This document shows positions 36,790 through 45,595 of a stretch of DNA of 64,000 nucleotides, piece by piece (position 1 is the stretch's first letter; each line of letters starts with the position of its first letter). Made by a program: the position numbers and the translations under genes. The notes beneath the pieces were generated by a model, which ran no database searches, was not told the origin of the DNA, and saw nothing but the letters and a program-made list of their open reading frames with translations. The stretch comes from a virus. The stretch covers positions 1 to 64,000 of IMG/VR virus record IMGVR_UViG_3300047994_000087; one strand, given 5' to 3'.

Positions 36790-38580
36790 TTACTGACCGA
36801 TTAAACTGCCAGCTATAAGGTCTTCGTTGATAGCGACACCGAACTCAGTGATTTCAAATGTCACAACAATTTGTTCTGCAAATTTCAGAGGTGCAATAAC
36901 ACAGACAGCAGTCATCTGGTTGTTATTTACGTACTGAGGAATGTTGGTTTTGGAGTCGCAGTAGAACTGGGCACCATAGATCTTTCCTTGAGCGGCCAGA
37001 GTGTTCAGGTAGGGCTGAACAAGAGCAACTGCCTGGTTCCAAGTAGATTGCTCGTTTGGCTGGAACAGAAGTGCGTACAGAGCAGTCGTAATAGACTTCT
37101 CTACACGAAGCAACATACGTCTTGCGCCGACTCTGTCGAGTGACGAGGCAATAAGCGTGGCTGTCTTCTGCCCAAGAATTTGAATTCCTAGGCCATTCAG
37201 ATTACCGATAGGATTGATTCTATTGGCACCAAGGAATTGTCTGTCTCCCAGGCTCAAGTGAACGTTAGTATCTAGACAGTTCTGAAGCAGTCCCATCTTA
37301 GGACCGGCAGGAGCTTGCCAGAAGTCGATACCTGCTAATACCTGCGCAATAGCAGCTGTAGGAGGCATTTGATCAATGTCACCAGTGTTGGGGTTGGTAG
37401 CTGTGTACCAAGGGAAGTAGATAGAGGCGTAGTTGGAATCAACCACTCCGTATGCACTGTAAGCGCCAGTAGCATTGGCCCAGTCAGCAACTGTCTGAAC
37501 AGTAGTGTCTGACGGAGGGTCAAGAGGAGTCATGATGTCTTGACGCTGATTGGCAAGCTCAATAAGTGCTTGTCTAACACCAGCAGAGCTAACACCCGGA
37601 ACCATAACTTCATTGACTGCCACACCTGTTCCGAACAGTTGCAGGCCGTCAGAGGTTCCGCCAATGGTGTCACCAATGTAGTTAGCATCAGTCAGATCGT
37701 CGATACCGTCATCACCACCGCTCATGTCGTAAACACCAGCAACAGGGAATGATCCAAATGCAGAAACTGGTGCAAGATACTGAGATCCTGCAAGAGTTGC
37801 TACCATGTTGTCCAAGGTAAGACCGTAGAAGGTTTCCAGAACTTTTATTCTGATAGTGACATCAGATTGGTTCTGCACGGTAATCTGTGTTTGCAGAGTG
37901 AAGGTGGAGAAGTAGTTGAAGGTAGCGGTGTAGTGAATCGTACTAGCGGACGCTCCACTGATAGTGAAAGCAATAGCTCCGGTTGCATAGTTGATGGTTC
38001 CAGCGCTGTACGTTGAGGCATTGGAATTGAATACCAGGTTACCCGCGCCGTCATCAGTAGCAATAGTGCCAGTACCGGTGAGACTCAATCTTAAAGTGTT
38101 AGGAACAACAGGCACACTAGCCAGTGACATAGTGATGCTGTTGGTGCCACTAGTAAGGGTCTTAGCTGTGCTGCCTAGAGTGCCAGCAAGTTGACCGCCA
38201 TAACTGATAGGGAAAGATAATTGATCGAAGAATGTTCCAGTTTCGTTGGCAGTTAGAGTTCCAGGGGAACCGGAGCCAATAAGAGTGATTGAGGCCGAGG
38301 CAGTTGCATCGCCATTAGCGATACGAACTACCCATGCAGTGTTACCACCAGCGTTGAAGAATTCACGAGCAACCAGAGTTCCTGGATGAAGGTCATCTTC
38401 CAATCCGAAAAACGTTTCAAATTGGGTGCGGGTAGTGCATAATGTTAATGTATCTGTAGGGCCTTTTGTGGCCGTTATGACTAACCCAAGGATGGTGTCA
38501 CTTAGATTAGCGATGTACTGCGACAGATCTAACTCTGTGAAGTAGACTCCAGGGGTATTGACTAATGTTGCGTTCGCCAT
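36790..38580 (-). CDS. Tail sheath protein with an inserted beta module
   Basis: A 596-aa sheath. The N-terminus is typical (NTPGVYFTELDLSQY; GPTDTLTLCTTRTQFETFFG; FFNAGGNTAWVVRI) and the C-terminal half carries the conserved sheath core (AAIAQVLAGIDFWQAPAGPK, NRINPIGNLNGLGIQILGQK). Residues about 131-225 are an inserted surface domain ending AGTINYATGAIAFTI, which resembles an insert in the major capsid protein. AGGAG precedes the ATG. Confidence 0.92.
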   Translation of the reverse strand: MANATLVNTPGVYFTELDLSQYIANLSDTILGLVITATKGPTDTLTLCTTRTQFETFFGLEDDLHPGTLVAREFFNAGGNTAWVVRIANGDATASASITLIGSGSPGTLTANETGTFFDQLSFPISYGGQLAGTLGSTAKTLTSGTNSITMSLASVPVVPNTLRLSLTGTGTIATDDGAGNLVFNSNASTYSAGTINYATGAIAFTISGASASTIHYTATFNYFSTFTLQTQITVQNQSDVTIRIKVLETFYGLTLDNMVATLAGSQYLAPVSAFGSFPVAGVYDMSGGDDGIDDLTDANYIGDTIGGTSDGLQLFGTGVAVNEVMVPGVSSAGVRQALIELANQRQDIMTPLDPPSDTTVQTVADWANATGAYSAYGVVDSNYASIYFPWYTATNPNTGDIDQMPPTAAIAQVLAGIDFWQAPAGPKMGLLQNCLDTNVHLSLGDRQFLGANRINPIGNLNGLGIQILGQKTATLIASSLDRVGARRMLLRVEKSITTALYALLFQPNEQSTWNQAVALVQPYLNTLAAQGKIYGAQFYCDSKTNIPQYVNNNQMTAVCVIAPLKFAEQIVVTFEITEFGVAINEDLIAGSLIGQ

Positions 38581-38677
38581 TTGCGGAGGCTCCTACTAAG
38601 CACGGATCACTTTCCTTGCTATTGTCGAGTCGTTCCTAATGGCGTCGTGAAAATGCGTGAGTTCTAATAACTCGTAT

Positions 38678-39727
38678 CTAAGATTCAGATGGTGGATCTG
38701 AATCTGGAATAGTCGGTAGGATGGTGATATCGTCTAGCAATATAGGCGATCCATTCATCATCTGCTCGTATTTAACTACAATGGATTCGATAGGCGGAAT
38801 GTTAATGGACTTGGCCCACAGTGAGAACACATTCAAACGTTGAGTGCTCTTCAGCCATATGACCGCACCGGTATCAGTGTTTACGTTATACGCGCTTGCA
38901 GGACCGCCATCCCTCAGTATCGGCCACGTGTAGGAAGTGGATTCAACAGTGTCAGTGAACGATGGAATCACTGTGTCTAGAGTTTTATAAATGTCTGAGA
39001 ACCAAGCTTCTCTTTCGAAGAAGTCACGGTCTTTGTATTTCTGAGTGTATGCAGTGAGGATGTACTCAACTTTAACGTGTCGGGCTAGTGTACGATTGTA
39101 CTCACCTGCCACTGACTTATTAACAGTACTTCCTATTGTCAGTATTTCAGTGTTGGACCCTTGTGCGTAGTCATAGCTAGTTGGGTTTAGAGAAGGAGTC
39201 ACTAACTTGAGCACAGCGCCTGTAGAGTATGCAGTAACTTGATTGCTTGCTACCGGGTCGGCATTGATCTGTGCTGCGATACTTAGAGCTAATGTGGGGA
39301 TATCTATGTCAGTCTCCAACACTGTGTACGAGACTGTTTGTGTCAGGGTGTCGCTCAGTACAAACGCAGCACTCGACATGACTATACTTATTATATCGCC
39401 TGTAGTTATTGTGCCGGACAGTGTGATAGGAGTGATGTTTGTGTTGGGGTCTATCGCGCCTTGCTGAAAGCGCCCCATAGGCCACCCTCTATCTCCTTGA
39501 GGAAGGTTGGAGAAGTCAGTGCGCTCGACAGTGCCATTTCTCCAAACACACACTCCAGGAATACCCACGGTGTTATTAGGATTGAGAGTGTTGTTAGCTG
39601 CATTGGCTGCTATGGCTGCGTTTGATAGAACAGAACGCGCCACTTCAGGAGCACCCCAAGCCACTGTATAGTTTGGGAAAAGAGTTTTGATATGCCCAAG
39701 CATAGCCACATCGACATAAGCAATCAT
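38678..39727 (-). CDS. Neck/tail-completion protein with inserted shared module
   Basis: A 349-aa protein upstream of the sheath gene, so probably a tail terminator or neck protein. The unique parts are an N-terminal IAYVDVAMLGHIKTLFPN and a C-terminal WLKSTQRLNVFSLWAKSI region. Residues about 98-200 (bases 39128-39436) are one copy of the shared beta module (ITTGDIISIVM, VSYTVLETD, AAQINADPVA). It overlaps the next gene by 4 bases. The family of the unique part is not recognised. Confidence 0.7.
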   Translation of the reverse strand: MIAYVDVAMLGHIKTLFPNYTVAWGAPEVARSVLSNAAIAANAANNTLNPNNTVGIPGVCVWRNGTVERTDFSNLPQGDRGWPMGRFQQGAIDPNTNITPITLSGTITTGDIISIVMSSAAFVLSDTLTQTVSYTVLETDIDIPTLALSIAAQINADPVASNQVTAYSTGAVLKLVTPSLNPTSYDYAQGSNTEILTIGSTVNKSVAGEYNRTLARHVKVEYILTAYTQKYKDRDFFEREAWFSDIYKTLDTVIPSFTDTVESTSYTWPILRDGGPASAYNVNTDTGAVIWLKSTQRLNVFSLWAKSINIPPIESIVVKYEQMMNGSPILLDDITILPTIPDSDPPSES

Positions 39728-40131
39728 GTCATCACTCCCTTAAACTTGTAGGCCACTTTGCTCAGAGCTGCATAAGCGAACGTTTCAGTAATACGAATAT
39801 TAAATATGTTGCCATCGGGTGATTTCACAACTACTTGATCATTCACTTGTAGTTTTGCTAGGGTCGTGATTATCAACTCGGAGGTAACGTCCTTAAGTTG
39901 AATGAAGTCGCTCAGAATCAGACCTTCCATAGGTTGACTACAAAGGATCTTGCACTTGCCTGTAGCAACGTTACTAGGGTCGTAGTCATGGGCGTCATCA
40001 AGTTCAGAATAAAGATTCTCAACGAGGACAGCACGATACACGTCTGCATTGAACCCATATAGATGCAGTGCATTAGTGAGGACCATTCGTAGGTGGGCAG
40101 GTACTTCCTGGCCGAGGTCAAGAACTGGCAT
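39724..40131 (-). CDS. Putative head-tail connector protein
   Basis: A 135-aa protein from ATG 40131, which overlaps the preceding stop (TGATG). No named family; size and order fit one of the small head-completion or connector proteins. Translationally coupled on both sides. Confidence 0.65.
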   Translation of the reverse strand: MPVLDLGQEVPAHLRMVLTNALHLYGFNADVYRAVLVENLYSELDDAHDYDPSNVATGKCKILCSQPMEGLILSDFIQLKDVTSELIITTLAKLQVNDQVVVKSPDGNIFNIRITETFAYAALSKVAYKFKGVMT

Positions 40132-41219
40132 CAGGGGCGAACTGCCTCCCACCACTTGTTGGAGGCGTAGAGTTCTTTAAATCCTTCATCGATCTCTCGC
40201 TGTGCTTCCTGCACTAAGCTGTTTGCATCTGTAGCAATTGGCAGATCGTTGTATGTGAAAGCTCTTCGTGAGCGGGAAAGAGAAAGCAGGAACTTGCCAG
40301 ACAATATTTTCAATAGTGAACGACTGTACAGAGAGGAATTTTCAATTCCAACCACTTCTACTTCTGTAATAATTCCTGAGTTGTTGGTAGTTATCACTTT
40401 CTCGTAGTTTTTGTACATAGCTTTTACGTCGATAAAACCAGTCTCACTGGTATACAGATAGGGGAACTTAGATTCTGGTGGGCAGCGGTATTCCCAAATG
40501 TAAGTACGAGGAGTGACCAGACGATTAGGGTCAGAGTAGTCTGTGTAATAATCTGATCGGACAAGCGCTTGTGAAGAGAACAGGGAAGTGGAGAACATAG
40601 GCAACACGCTTGTAACATCCAGAGGAGGCTCTCCTGGAGTACTAGGAATCGTTGTGATGACAGGAGTGTTGAAGGTGTATACTTCAGAGCCATTGGTCGA
40701 CGCACAAGCGTATGAAGTAGCGTTGCCTGATGTGCTCACAAGCGTAATTACCGCACCAGCAGCCGTAGCAGTTAAGAAGCTGTTTACTGTTGTGTCGGCA
40801 TTTATTGCAGCGGCCAGATGGGGAGCTAATGCAGTAGCGCTTGCGTCTCCAGACACTGTGGTGTAAACGGTGTTGTGAGGACTGCTATCTAATTTACCGT
40901 CAGTAGTTCCGAATGTTATTGTTTCGCCGCTGGCAAAGCCCGACCCACTGATTGTTAATGTTCCAGTGCTGTAGGTTACTATTGGAGTGTAATAGGTGTT
41001 GTTTGGATCATAGGTGAAGTCATATACGTTTGAAGGTAATACTTCAATTGAGAATTGCTTAGTGGGTGGACAAAAACCGGTGAATGTGTCGATCTCAGGC
41101 TCAAGAAGAACCCATAACGCTGTGAGATTAAAACCAATGTCTTGAAGTCCATTAGCACCCAGAAGTAGATGCTGTCCATTACGCACGCAGAGATAATAGG
41201 CAAGCTTGCTCAGTAACAT
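40131..41219 (-). CDS. Neck protein with inserted shared module
   Basis: A 362-aa protein in the neck cluster. The N-terminal 80 and C-terminal 150 residues are unique and contain NKWWEAVRP at the end. Residues about 83-190 (bases 40650-40973) are a clear copy of the shared beta module (TLTISGSGFASGETITFGTT, HLAAAINADTTVNSFLTA, ITLVSTSGNATSY). GGAG lies about 10 bases before the ATG. Probably a gp13/gp14-type connector, but this rests on order only. Confidence 0.7.
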   Translation of the reverse strand: MLLSKLAYYLCVRNGQHLLLGANGLQDIGFNLTALWVLLEPEIDTFTGFCPPTKQFSIEVLPSNVYDFTYDPNNTYYTPIVTYSTGTLTISGSGFASGETITFGTTDGKLDSSPHNTVYTTVSGDASATALAPHLAAAINADTTVNSFLTATAAGAVITLVSTSGNATSYACASTNGSEVYTFNTPVITTIPSTPGEPPLDVTSVLPMFSTSLFSSQALVRSDYYTDYSDPNRLVTPRTYIWEYRCPPESKFPYLYTSETGFIDVKAMYKNYEKVITTNNSGIITEVEVVGIENSSLYSRSLLKILSGKFLLSLSRSRRAFTYNDLPIATDANSLVQEAQREIDEGFKELYASNKWWEAVRP

Positions 41220-41279
41220 GTGAAAGGGACTCCAGGAACTCTCTGTAATTATCAGAGCGATCAGGAAGGATGATTGAAA

Positions 41280-41888
41280 TTAGGGCAATATCAAGCCCTT
41301 GTCCGCACAAAAACGGGCAAATCTGAGTAAGTGTTTACAGAGAGTGGGGATATGTCCCGGATTCGGACCAGGAGCAGAGCCGAGCGGAAGACCATCCTTA
41401 CGCTTTCCATCCCAGCCATATCTAGGGTCAGGAACCTTATCAGGACCAGCCTGCGATCCGATTTGCATGTTGTAATACCAAGCCGCGAAGTAATAGTCCT
41501 TACACTGACAGTTAACGGCTATAGATGTTTTACTGAAGGAAGGTTTAGACATCCATACGTTCTGACCAGGGAAGATCTCTACCCCAAAAGGGTGCTCTGT
41601 AGTCTTCTGGTATCCCCAACTTAGGCCGTGGAAGACAATAGTGGTTTGATACTTCTCGGGCTTGAACTTGTAGCCGCCACCTGGCACCGGAATACCATTG
41701 TCTGTAAGCGGGGTGAACTCAGCCTGCATGGCCAATGCGTTGCCCAGTAGATTGTTTTCCAGATTGCCATTAGGGTTGGTGCTCTTCCCCAAGATAGGAA
41801 CCGCCCGTGTAGGAACAAAGTTACCAGTTGGGTTTACTTTGGACCTGAACGAGGCGGTACTTAGGAAAAAATCCTTTAGGGTGAGCAT
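41280..41888 (-). CDS. Hypothetical structural protein with SWIM-like Cys/His pattern
   Basis: A 202-aa protein with VNCQCKDYYFAAWYYN (about 124-139) and, some 40 residues later, PTLCKHLLRFARFC. The C-x-C ... C-x-H arrangement is that of a SWIM zinc finger. Such small proteins occur between capsid and neck genes in several T4-like relatives with unknown role. AGGAG precedes the ATG, and the tiny ORF before it ends 8 bases upstream. Confidence 0.7.
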   Translation of the reverse strand: MLTLKDFFLSTASFRSKVNPTGNFVPTRAVPILGKSTNPNGNLENNLLGNALAMQAEFTPLTDNGIPVPGGGYKFKPEKYQTTIVFHGLSWGYQKTTEHPFGVEIFPGQNVWMSKPSFSKTSIAVNCQCKDYYFAAWYYNMQIGSQAGPDKVPDPRYGWDGKRKDGLPLGSAPGPNPGHIPTLCKHLLRFARFCADKGLILP

Positions 41889-41896
41889 GAACGCTC

Positions 41897-41944
41897 CTAC
41901 TTATTCTTCTTTAGAGCACTAAGGATGTCCCCTGCTTTACTCAT
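41897..41944 (-). CDS. 15-residue ORF sharing an N-terminal motif with its neighbours
   Basis: ATG 41944 overlaps the stop of the gene at 41937, with GGAG 7 bases upstream, and encodes MSKAGDILSALKKNK. This matches the N-termini of two neighbouring proteins, MSRAGQLLKRME (42525) and MSRASDLIDLIE (42857). A good ribosome-binding site, coupling to both flanking genes and the shared motif argue that it is translated despite its size. Function unknown. Confidence 0.5.
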   Translation of the reverse strand: MSKAGDILSALKKNK

Positions 41945-42278
41945 TGATCTTCTCCAGTTTGTCTTCGTTCTTCTTCTCAGTTCCAGCAGGCTTCTTAGGC
42001 TCAGATGAATCGTTCAGCTTCTCTAGCTTCTTAGCTGGCTCTTTCTTCTCGTCTGAGAGATTGGCAAGCTTCTGGGTAGGATCAGGGTCCTGGGACGCTG
42101 GCTCTGCCGTATCATTCAAAGCTTCTAACACTTCAACACCTCTTGCTTGTAGAAGATCTCCGAATAGGTTGAAATCTTCTTCTGACAGATCACTCGCGCC
42201 TGGCTTGACAGTAACACCTTTAGCAAGACGGTTGATATACAAATGGACAGCGCCATCGTGCGGATTATTTACTTTCAT
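41937..42278 (-). CDS. Hypothetical protein with charged repeat tail
   Basis: A 113-aa protein from ATG 42278 (MKVNNPHDGAVHLYINRLAK), with GGAG 9 bases upstream. The first 60 residues are a compact beta-like domain; the rest repeats the theme K-L-x-x-L-S/N-D/E with Pro and Lys (QKLANLSDEKKEPAKKLEKL), likely disordered. It may be a head-decoration or neck component. Confidence 0.65.
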   Translation of the reverse strand: MKVNNPHDGAVHLYINRLAKGVTVKPGASDLSEEDFNLFGDLLQARGVEVLEALNDTAEPASQDPDPTQKLANLSDEKKEPAKKLEKLNDSSEPKKPAGTEKKNEDKLEKINE

Positions 42279-42525
42279 TCTTAGAGTCTCCATTGTTAGC
42301 AACGTGACTGTCTAACAGTCCTTGCAGTAGTCCTTTAAATAGTGTAGCTACCTCATCTGGAGTGCTTCCAGAATCAGCTAGTTCTTTCTCAACTATTGCT
42401 CTACACTTTTGCACTGCGTCCAATACAATCGGAGCACAGGCAAGAATAATTTTGACGGCCAGCATACCGTCCTTAAGTAGTTTGGCCATGTCTACGGCCT
42501 TCAGAATTAGTGCTAGTTCATTCAT
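42265..42525 (-). CDS. Small helical hypothetical protein
   Basis: An 86-aa, largely helical protein with a moderately hydrophobic stretch (GMLAVKIILACAPIVLDAV). It starts on the stop of the gene before (TAATG). Located in the head gene cluster; no function assigned. Confidence 0.6.
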   Translation of the reverse strand: MNELALILKAVDMAKLLKDGMLAVKIILACAPIVLDAVQKCRAIVEKELADSGSTPDEVATLFKGLLQGLLDSHVANNGDSKNESK

Positions 42526-42851
42526 TATTTGTCACCGGATATTAGTTTATTGAGTGCGTGTCTTACAGGGTGTGCTTTCTTGTCAGCATCATCAGCAGCT
42601 TTGTCGGCTGCATCAGAATCAGCTTTCTTACAGTCCACGCACACAGTAGACTTACGTTCAGGATCATTCATAGGTTTGTGACATTTAGCACAGGGATGAT
42701 TGTCGTTCCTGTGGTCATGTGCAATCTTTTTAACTTCCGCATCGGAAAACTGTGGCTGCGAGCTGCTAGAAGTATCGTTGTAACCGCCAATACCACCATA
42801 GCCGTCGCCGTAGGTCTCCATCCGCTTTAGTAGTTGTCCTGCTCTACTCAC
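42525..42851 (-). CDS. Zinc-ribbon protein with MSRAG N-terminus
   Basis: A 108-aa protein. A CAKCHKP ... CVDCKK pair (about 54-57 and 71-74) forms a probable zinc ribbon, followed by Asp/Ala/Lys helices. The N-terminus MSRAGQLLKRME is shared with the two neighbouring small genes. GTG start with AGG close upstream. Perhaps a scaffolding or packaging accessory. Confidence 0.65.
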   Translation of the reverse strand: MSRAGQLLKRMETYGDGYGGIGGYNDTSSSSQPQFSDAEVKKIAHDHRNDNHPCAKCHKPMNDPERKSTVCVDCKKADSDAADKAADDADKKAHPVRHALNKLISGDK

Positions 42852-42856
42852 TGCAC

Positions 42857-43090
42857 CTACCCGTTTCTGTTACGTCTGTAATTTAAAACAGTATCAGCAT
42901 CATTGATCTGGTCGAGATATTTACTCTCTTTATCACTGTTACCAATACTTCTCATAGCCTTAGCTGCGTCGTGAGCGTCCTTCCTGATGTACTTAAGCTC
43001 GTTGTCGGTCTTTGAGTGATATGGGTGCCCAGCAAGAGGCATCTTCTCTTTCTTCTCGATCAAGTCGATTAGATCACTAGCTCTGCTCAT
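42857..43090 (-). CDS. Small charged protein with MSRAS N-terminus
   Basis: A 77-aa protein from ATG 43090 with AGAGGA upstream; the frame before it is non-coding. The N-terminus MSRASDLIDLIEKKEKM matches the motif in the next two small genes, followed by a basic/acidic helical body. Immediately downstream of the major capsid gene; possibly a minor head protein. Confidence 0.6.
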   Translation of the reverse strand: MSRASDLIDLIEKKEKMPLAGHPYHSKTDNELKYIRKDAHDAAKAMRSIGNSDKESKYLDQINDADTVLNYRRNRNG

Positions 43091-43162
43091 GTTCAAAATC
43101 CTCTTTAGTAGAAAGGGCCAGGACAATCCCGGCCCCCTCAATTTCCTTACTTACTGCTCAGC

Positions 43163-44677
43163 TTACGAGAAGCTGAAGTCAGTTTCAGTGATGTTCAGCT
43201 GAGTGCTGAAGTTGCTGATGAGCGGGTCCAAACCAGCCCACGATGCGGCTGCACGTTGGTTCTGGAATGGGTTGAATCCCATCTGCATCGTGTTAGTCAC
43301 GTACAGAGGCATCAGAGGACTGTATACGAGTGGAGCCTCGTAGTTGTTAGGACCCTGATACAGACCGATGATCGTGAGATCGTTGAGAACCGTAGAATAC
43401 GGAACGCGAACAACAACCATGCCATCCAAGTGGCCATAGATGTGGGGACCGAAACTGTTGTCGTCGAACACTTGGACGAATCCGGGAAGTGTTTTCAGGA
43501 TGGCAGCGGCCTTACGACCAGCAACCAAAGTGTTGACAGTTCCACGCCCGGCAGTCTTGACCATCAAGGCAGCATTATCGTTCAATGCATACTTGAGAGT
43601 AGGCAAGTGTTCGAAGTAGCTGATACCATCCGTAGGCATTCTTTCCCACGAGCTGACGTTAGCGCCAGGAATGTTGGAAGTCAGAAGACCGACAGCGGTG
43701 TTCATGATTTCATTGTTGATTGAAACAGTGAGATCCTGGGCCACTTCACCATCCAAGTCCATGTTGTAGCGCTTGCTGTACAGGAACTTTTCAGCAGTAC
43801 CGAAGGTCGCCTTCAGGTGGAAGAAACGAGCCGCGATAGGCTTGGTGACGATCTGCAAGATAGCTGACTGAATGTCAGTATTTGCTTCAGGAATGCTGTT
43901 ATAACTGATCTGAACGAGTGTAGCGTTAGATGTGGTAGACGGTGTCTGCGTGAAGGCCAATGAGGTTACAACACCGGTCTTGAAGTTAACAACACCATGC
44001 ATACCGATCCAAGTGCCAGCAACGTTCACCATCTGTGAGAAGTTTCCGCTACTAGGGTCTGCAATAACGCCGCTGTAAACAGCAGTGCCACCAGAGAACA
44101 CAACAGTAGCGTTCAGAACGCAACGTCTAGGGTCGATAGGACCAACGAAGTCTTGTCCGGCATTTACAGTGAGGTTGGTGTAACTAGCGGTACCACCACC
44201 GTCTGAGACGAGAGTAGACGTAGCGAACGCATCGGTCATGTAACCGTTTCCACCGGCACCGGGGAATACGTCAGGAGCAGCAAGAGTGCTCAAGAGCTTC
44301 TGACCGCTGGTTACGTTACCACGAGTGTTCTGAGCAACCCAGTCTTTGAAGGCCACGAAGCCCTGCAAATCTTCCATAGGTTGAACGGAAGCAATAACGT
44401 TGATAGGCGATGCACCGAAGTTAACGGCAAGGATGTCCTTGGCTACGTTAGGCATCTGACCAAGGTTGGATAGGTTACCGGTGTCTTCGCAGTACTTCTG
44501 GTAGACATCCCACTTCTCGAACATTTGACCAGCATTAACAACGTCAATGGCTGTGACACCATGCGGTCTAACTTTGGCCAAAGGAGACTTGTCCACGATC
44601 TGGTTCATCCATGGACCGTATTCTTTGATATATTCAGCCGCTTTCTTTTGAGCAGCGTTCTCTCTATTCTCTGTCAT
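43163..44677 (-). CDS. Major capsid protein (gp23-like)
   Basis: A 504-aa protein in the canonical place after the protease/scaffold gene. The N-terminal about 80 residues are helical and may be removed by the prohead protease. HK97/gp23-type core features include VIASVQPMEDLQGFVAFKD (about 94-112). Residues about 165-262 form an extra beta domain (VVNFKTGVVTSLAF) that resembles the insert in the sheath, probably on the capsomer surface. AGAGGAA precedes the ATG. Confidence 0.88.
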   Translation of the reverse strand: MTENRENAAQKKAAEYIKEYGPWMNQIVDKSPLAKVRPHGVTAIDVVNAGQMFEKWDVYQKYCEDTGNLSNLGQMPNVAKDILAVNFGASPINVIASVQPMEDLQGFVAFKDWVAQNTRGNVTSGQKLLSTLAAPDVFPGAGGNGYMTDAFATSTLVSDGGGTASYTNLTVNAGQDFVGPIDPRRCVLNATVVFSGGTAVYSGVIADPSSGNFSQMVNVAGTWIGMHGVVNFKTGVVTSLAFTQTPSTTSNATLVQISYNSIPEANTDIQSAILQIVTKPIAARFFHLKATFGTAEKFLYSKRYNMDLDGEVAQDLTVSINNEIMNTAVGLLTSNIPGANVSSWERMPTDGISYFEHLPTLKYALNDNAALMVKTAGRGTVNTLVAGRKAAAILKTLPGFVQVFDDNSFGPHIYGHLDGMVVVRVPYSTVLNDLTIIGLYQGPNNYEAPLVYSPLMPLYVTNTMQMGFNPFQNQRAAASWAGLDPLISNFSTQLNITETDFSFS

Positions 44678-44713
44678 TTTGGGTTTCCTCTCACTTAAAA
44701 GTGAATACGTGAA

Positions 44714-45595
44714 TTAGAGCGTTGCTCTGGGAGTGGTCAGTTCAGGGACCGGGGTGAGTACTTTTACGTTTTCGAACACAGAAGCCGTGTAGGACGAACC
44801 AGCAAAGGTTGGCGCTTCAGGAATAGTTCCTGAAACTGTTTCTTCGACTTTGTTCAGTTCGGGCACCTTGTATGTTTTGGTGACAGCACTGCTTTCTTTG
44901 ATCTTCTTCAAGCTGTTGATAGTGGCCTCAGAACCCATCTTCTTGACCATTTCAAGGACAGCTTCTTCGTCAACACCAAACTCTTTAGAGATCTTCTGAG
45001 CGGCCAGCTTGCGCTTACCTTCAACAACACGGTCAGTAAGTTTTTGGGCAGCGTCTAGCTTCTCAGAGATAGCAGTCGGTGAGCCGATCTTGATATACTC
45101 TTCAGCCAGTCCAAGAACTTTGTCTAGTTCTTGGATAGAGCCCATTTCCAAATACTGTTCAAAGGCAGCGAACATCTTGTTCAGTTCTTCAAGCGAACCA
45201 AGAGCGGCAAAAGCAGCGTTGGCTTCTTTAACAGCTTTCAGTTCATCAGGAGTGCCAAGAGCTGCATAGGCTTCTGTAAGGCCAAGCATTTTCTTAGTGA
45301 ATGAAGCAGCGTTAGGAGCCGCAGAACTCTGATCCAAAAGACCAGCAGACAAGGCGTAAGCCTTCAAAGGTTCCAGTTCAAGCCACTTGCGTAGACCTTC
45401 AGAAAGTTCCTTGCCAGCTTCCACATGATTAGCAACAGCTTCATGAGCGGCAATAGTCTTTTCCTGATCAGCTGCTTTGGTAGTCAAAGCAATATTGGCT
45501 TGAAGAGCTTCTGTAAGCTGTGCTTGCAGGCCCATTTTTTCTTCTGTAAGTTTGTGGATAAGCTCTAGCTTTTCCTCAAGTTTTTGTAAGTCCAT
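44714..45595 (-). CDS. Nested scaffold protein (internal start)
   Basis: In-frame ATG 45595 inside the protease-scaffold gene starts MDLQKLEEKLELIHKLTEEK, exactly where the coiled-coil scaffold begins. GAGG stands 8 bases before it. This is the same design as lambda C/Nu3, where the scaffold is made in excess from an internal start. Product 293 aa, helical, without a catalytic motif. Confidence 0.55.
   Translation of the reverse strand: MDLQKLEEKLELIHKLTEEKMGLQAQLTEALQANIALTTKAADQEKTIAAHEAVANHVEAGKELSEGLRKWLELEPLKAYALSAGLLDQSSAAPNAASFTKKMLGLTEAYAALGTPDELKAVKEANAAFAALGSLEELNKMFAAFEQYLEMGSIQELDKVLGLAEEYIKIGSPTAISEKLDAAQKLTDRVVEGKRKLAAQKISKEFGVDEEAVLEMVKKMGSEATINSLKKIKESSAVTKTYKVPELNKVEETVSGTIPEAPTFAGSSYTASVFENVKVLTPVPELTTPRATL

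Noticed and set aside
26978-40973. Recent DNA-level duplication as the source of the shared modules
   Set aside because: Similarity is visible mainly in protein; the nucleotide sequences share only short stretches, so the copies are old or were acquired separately.
41944-42315. Plus-strand Ser/Phe-rich ORF opposite a head gene
   Set aside because: Shadow of the Lys/Glu-rich repeat tail on the minus strand, which has a proper ribosome-binding site and operon context.
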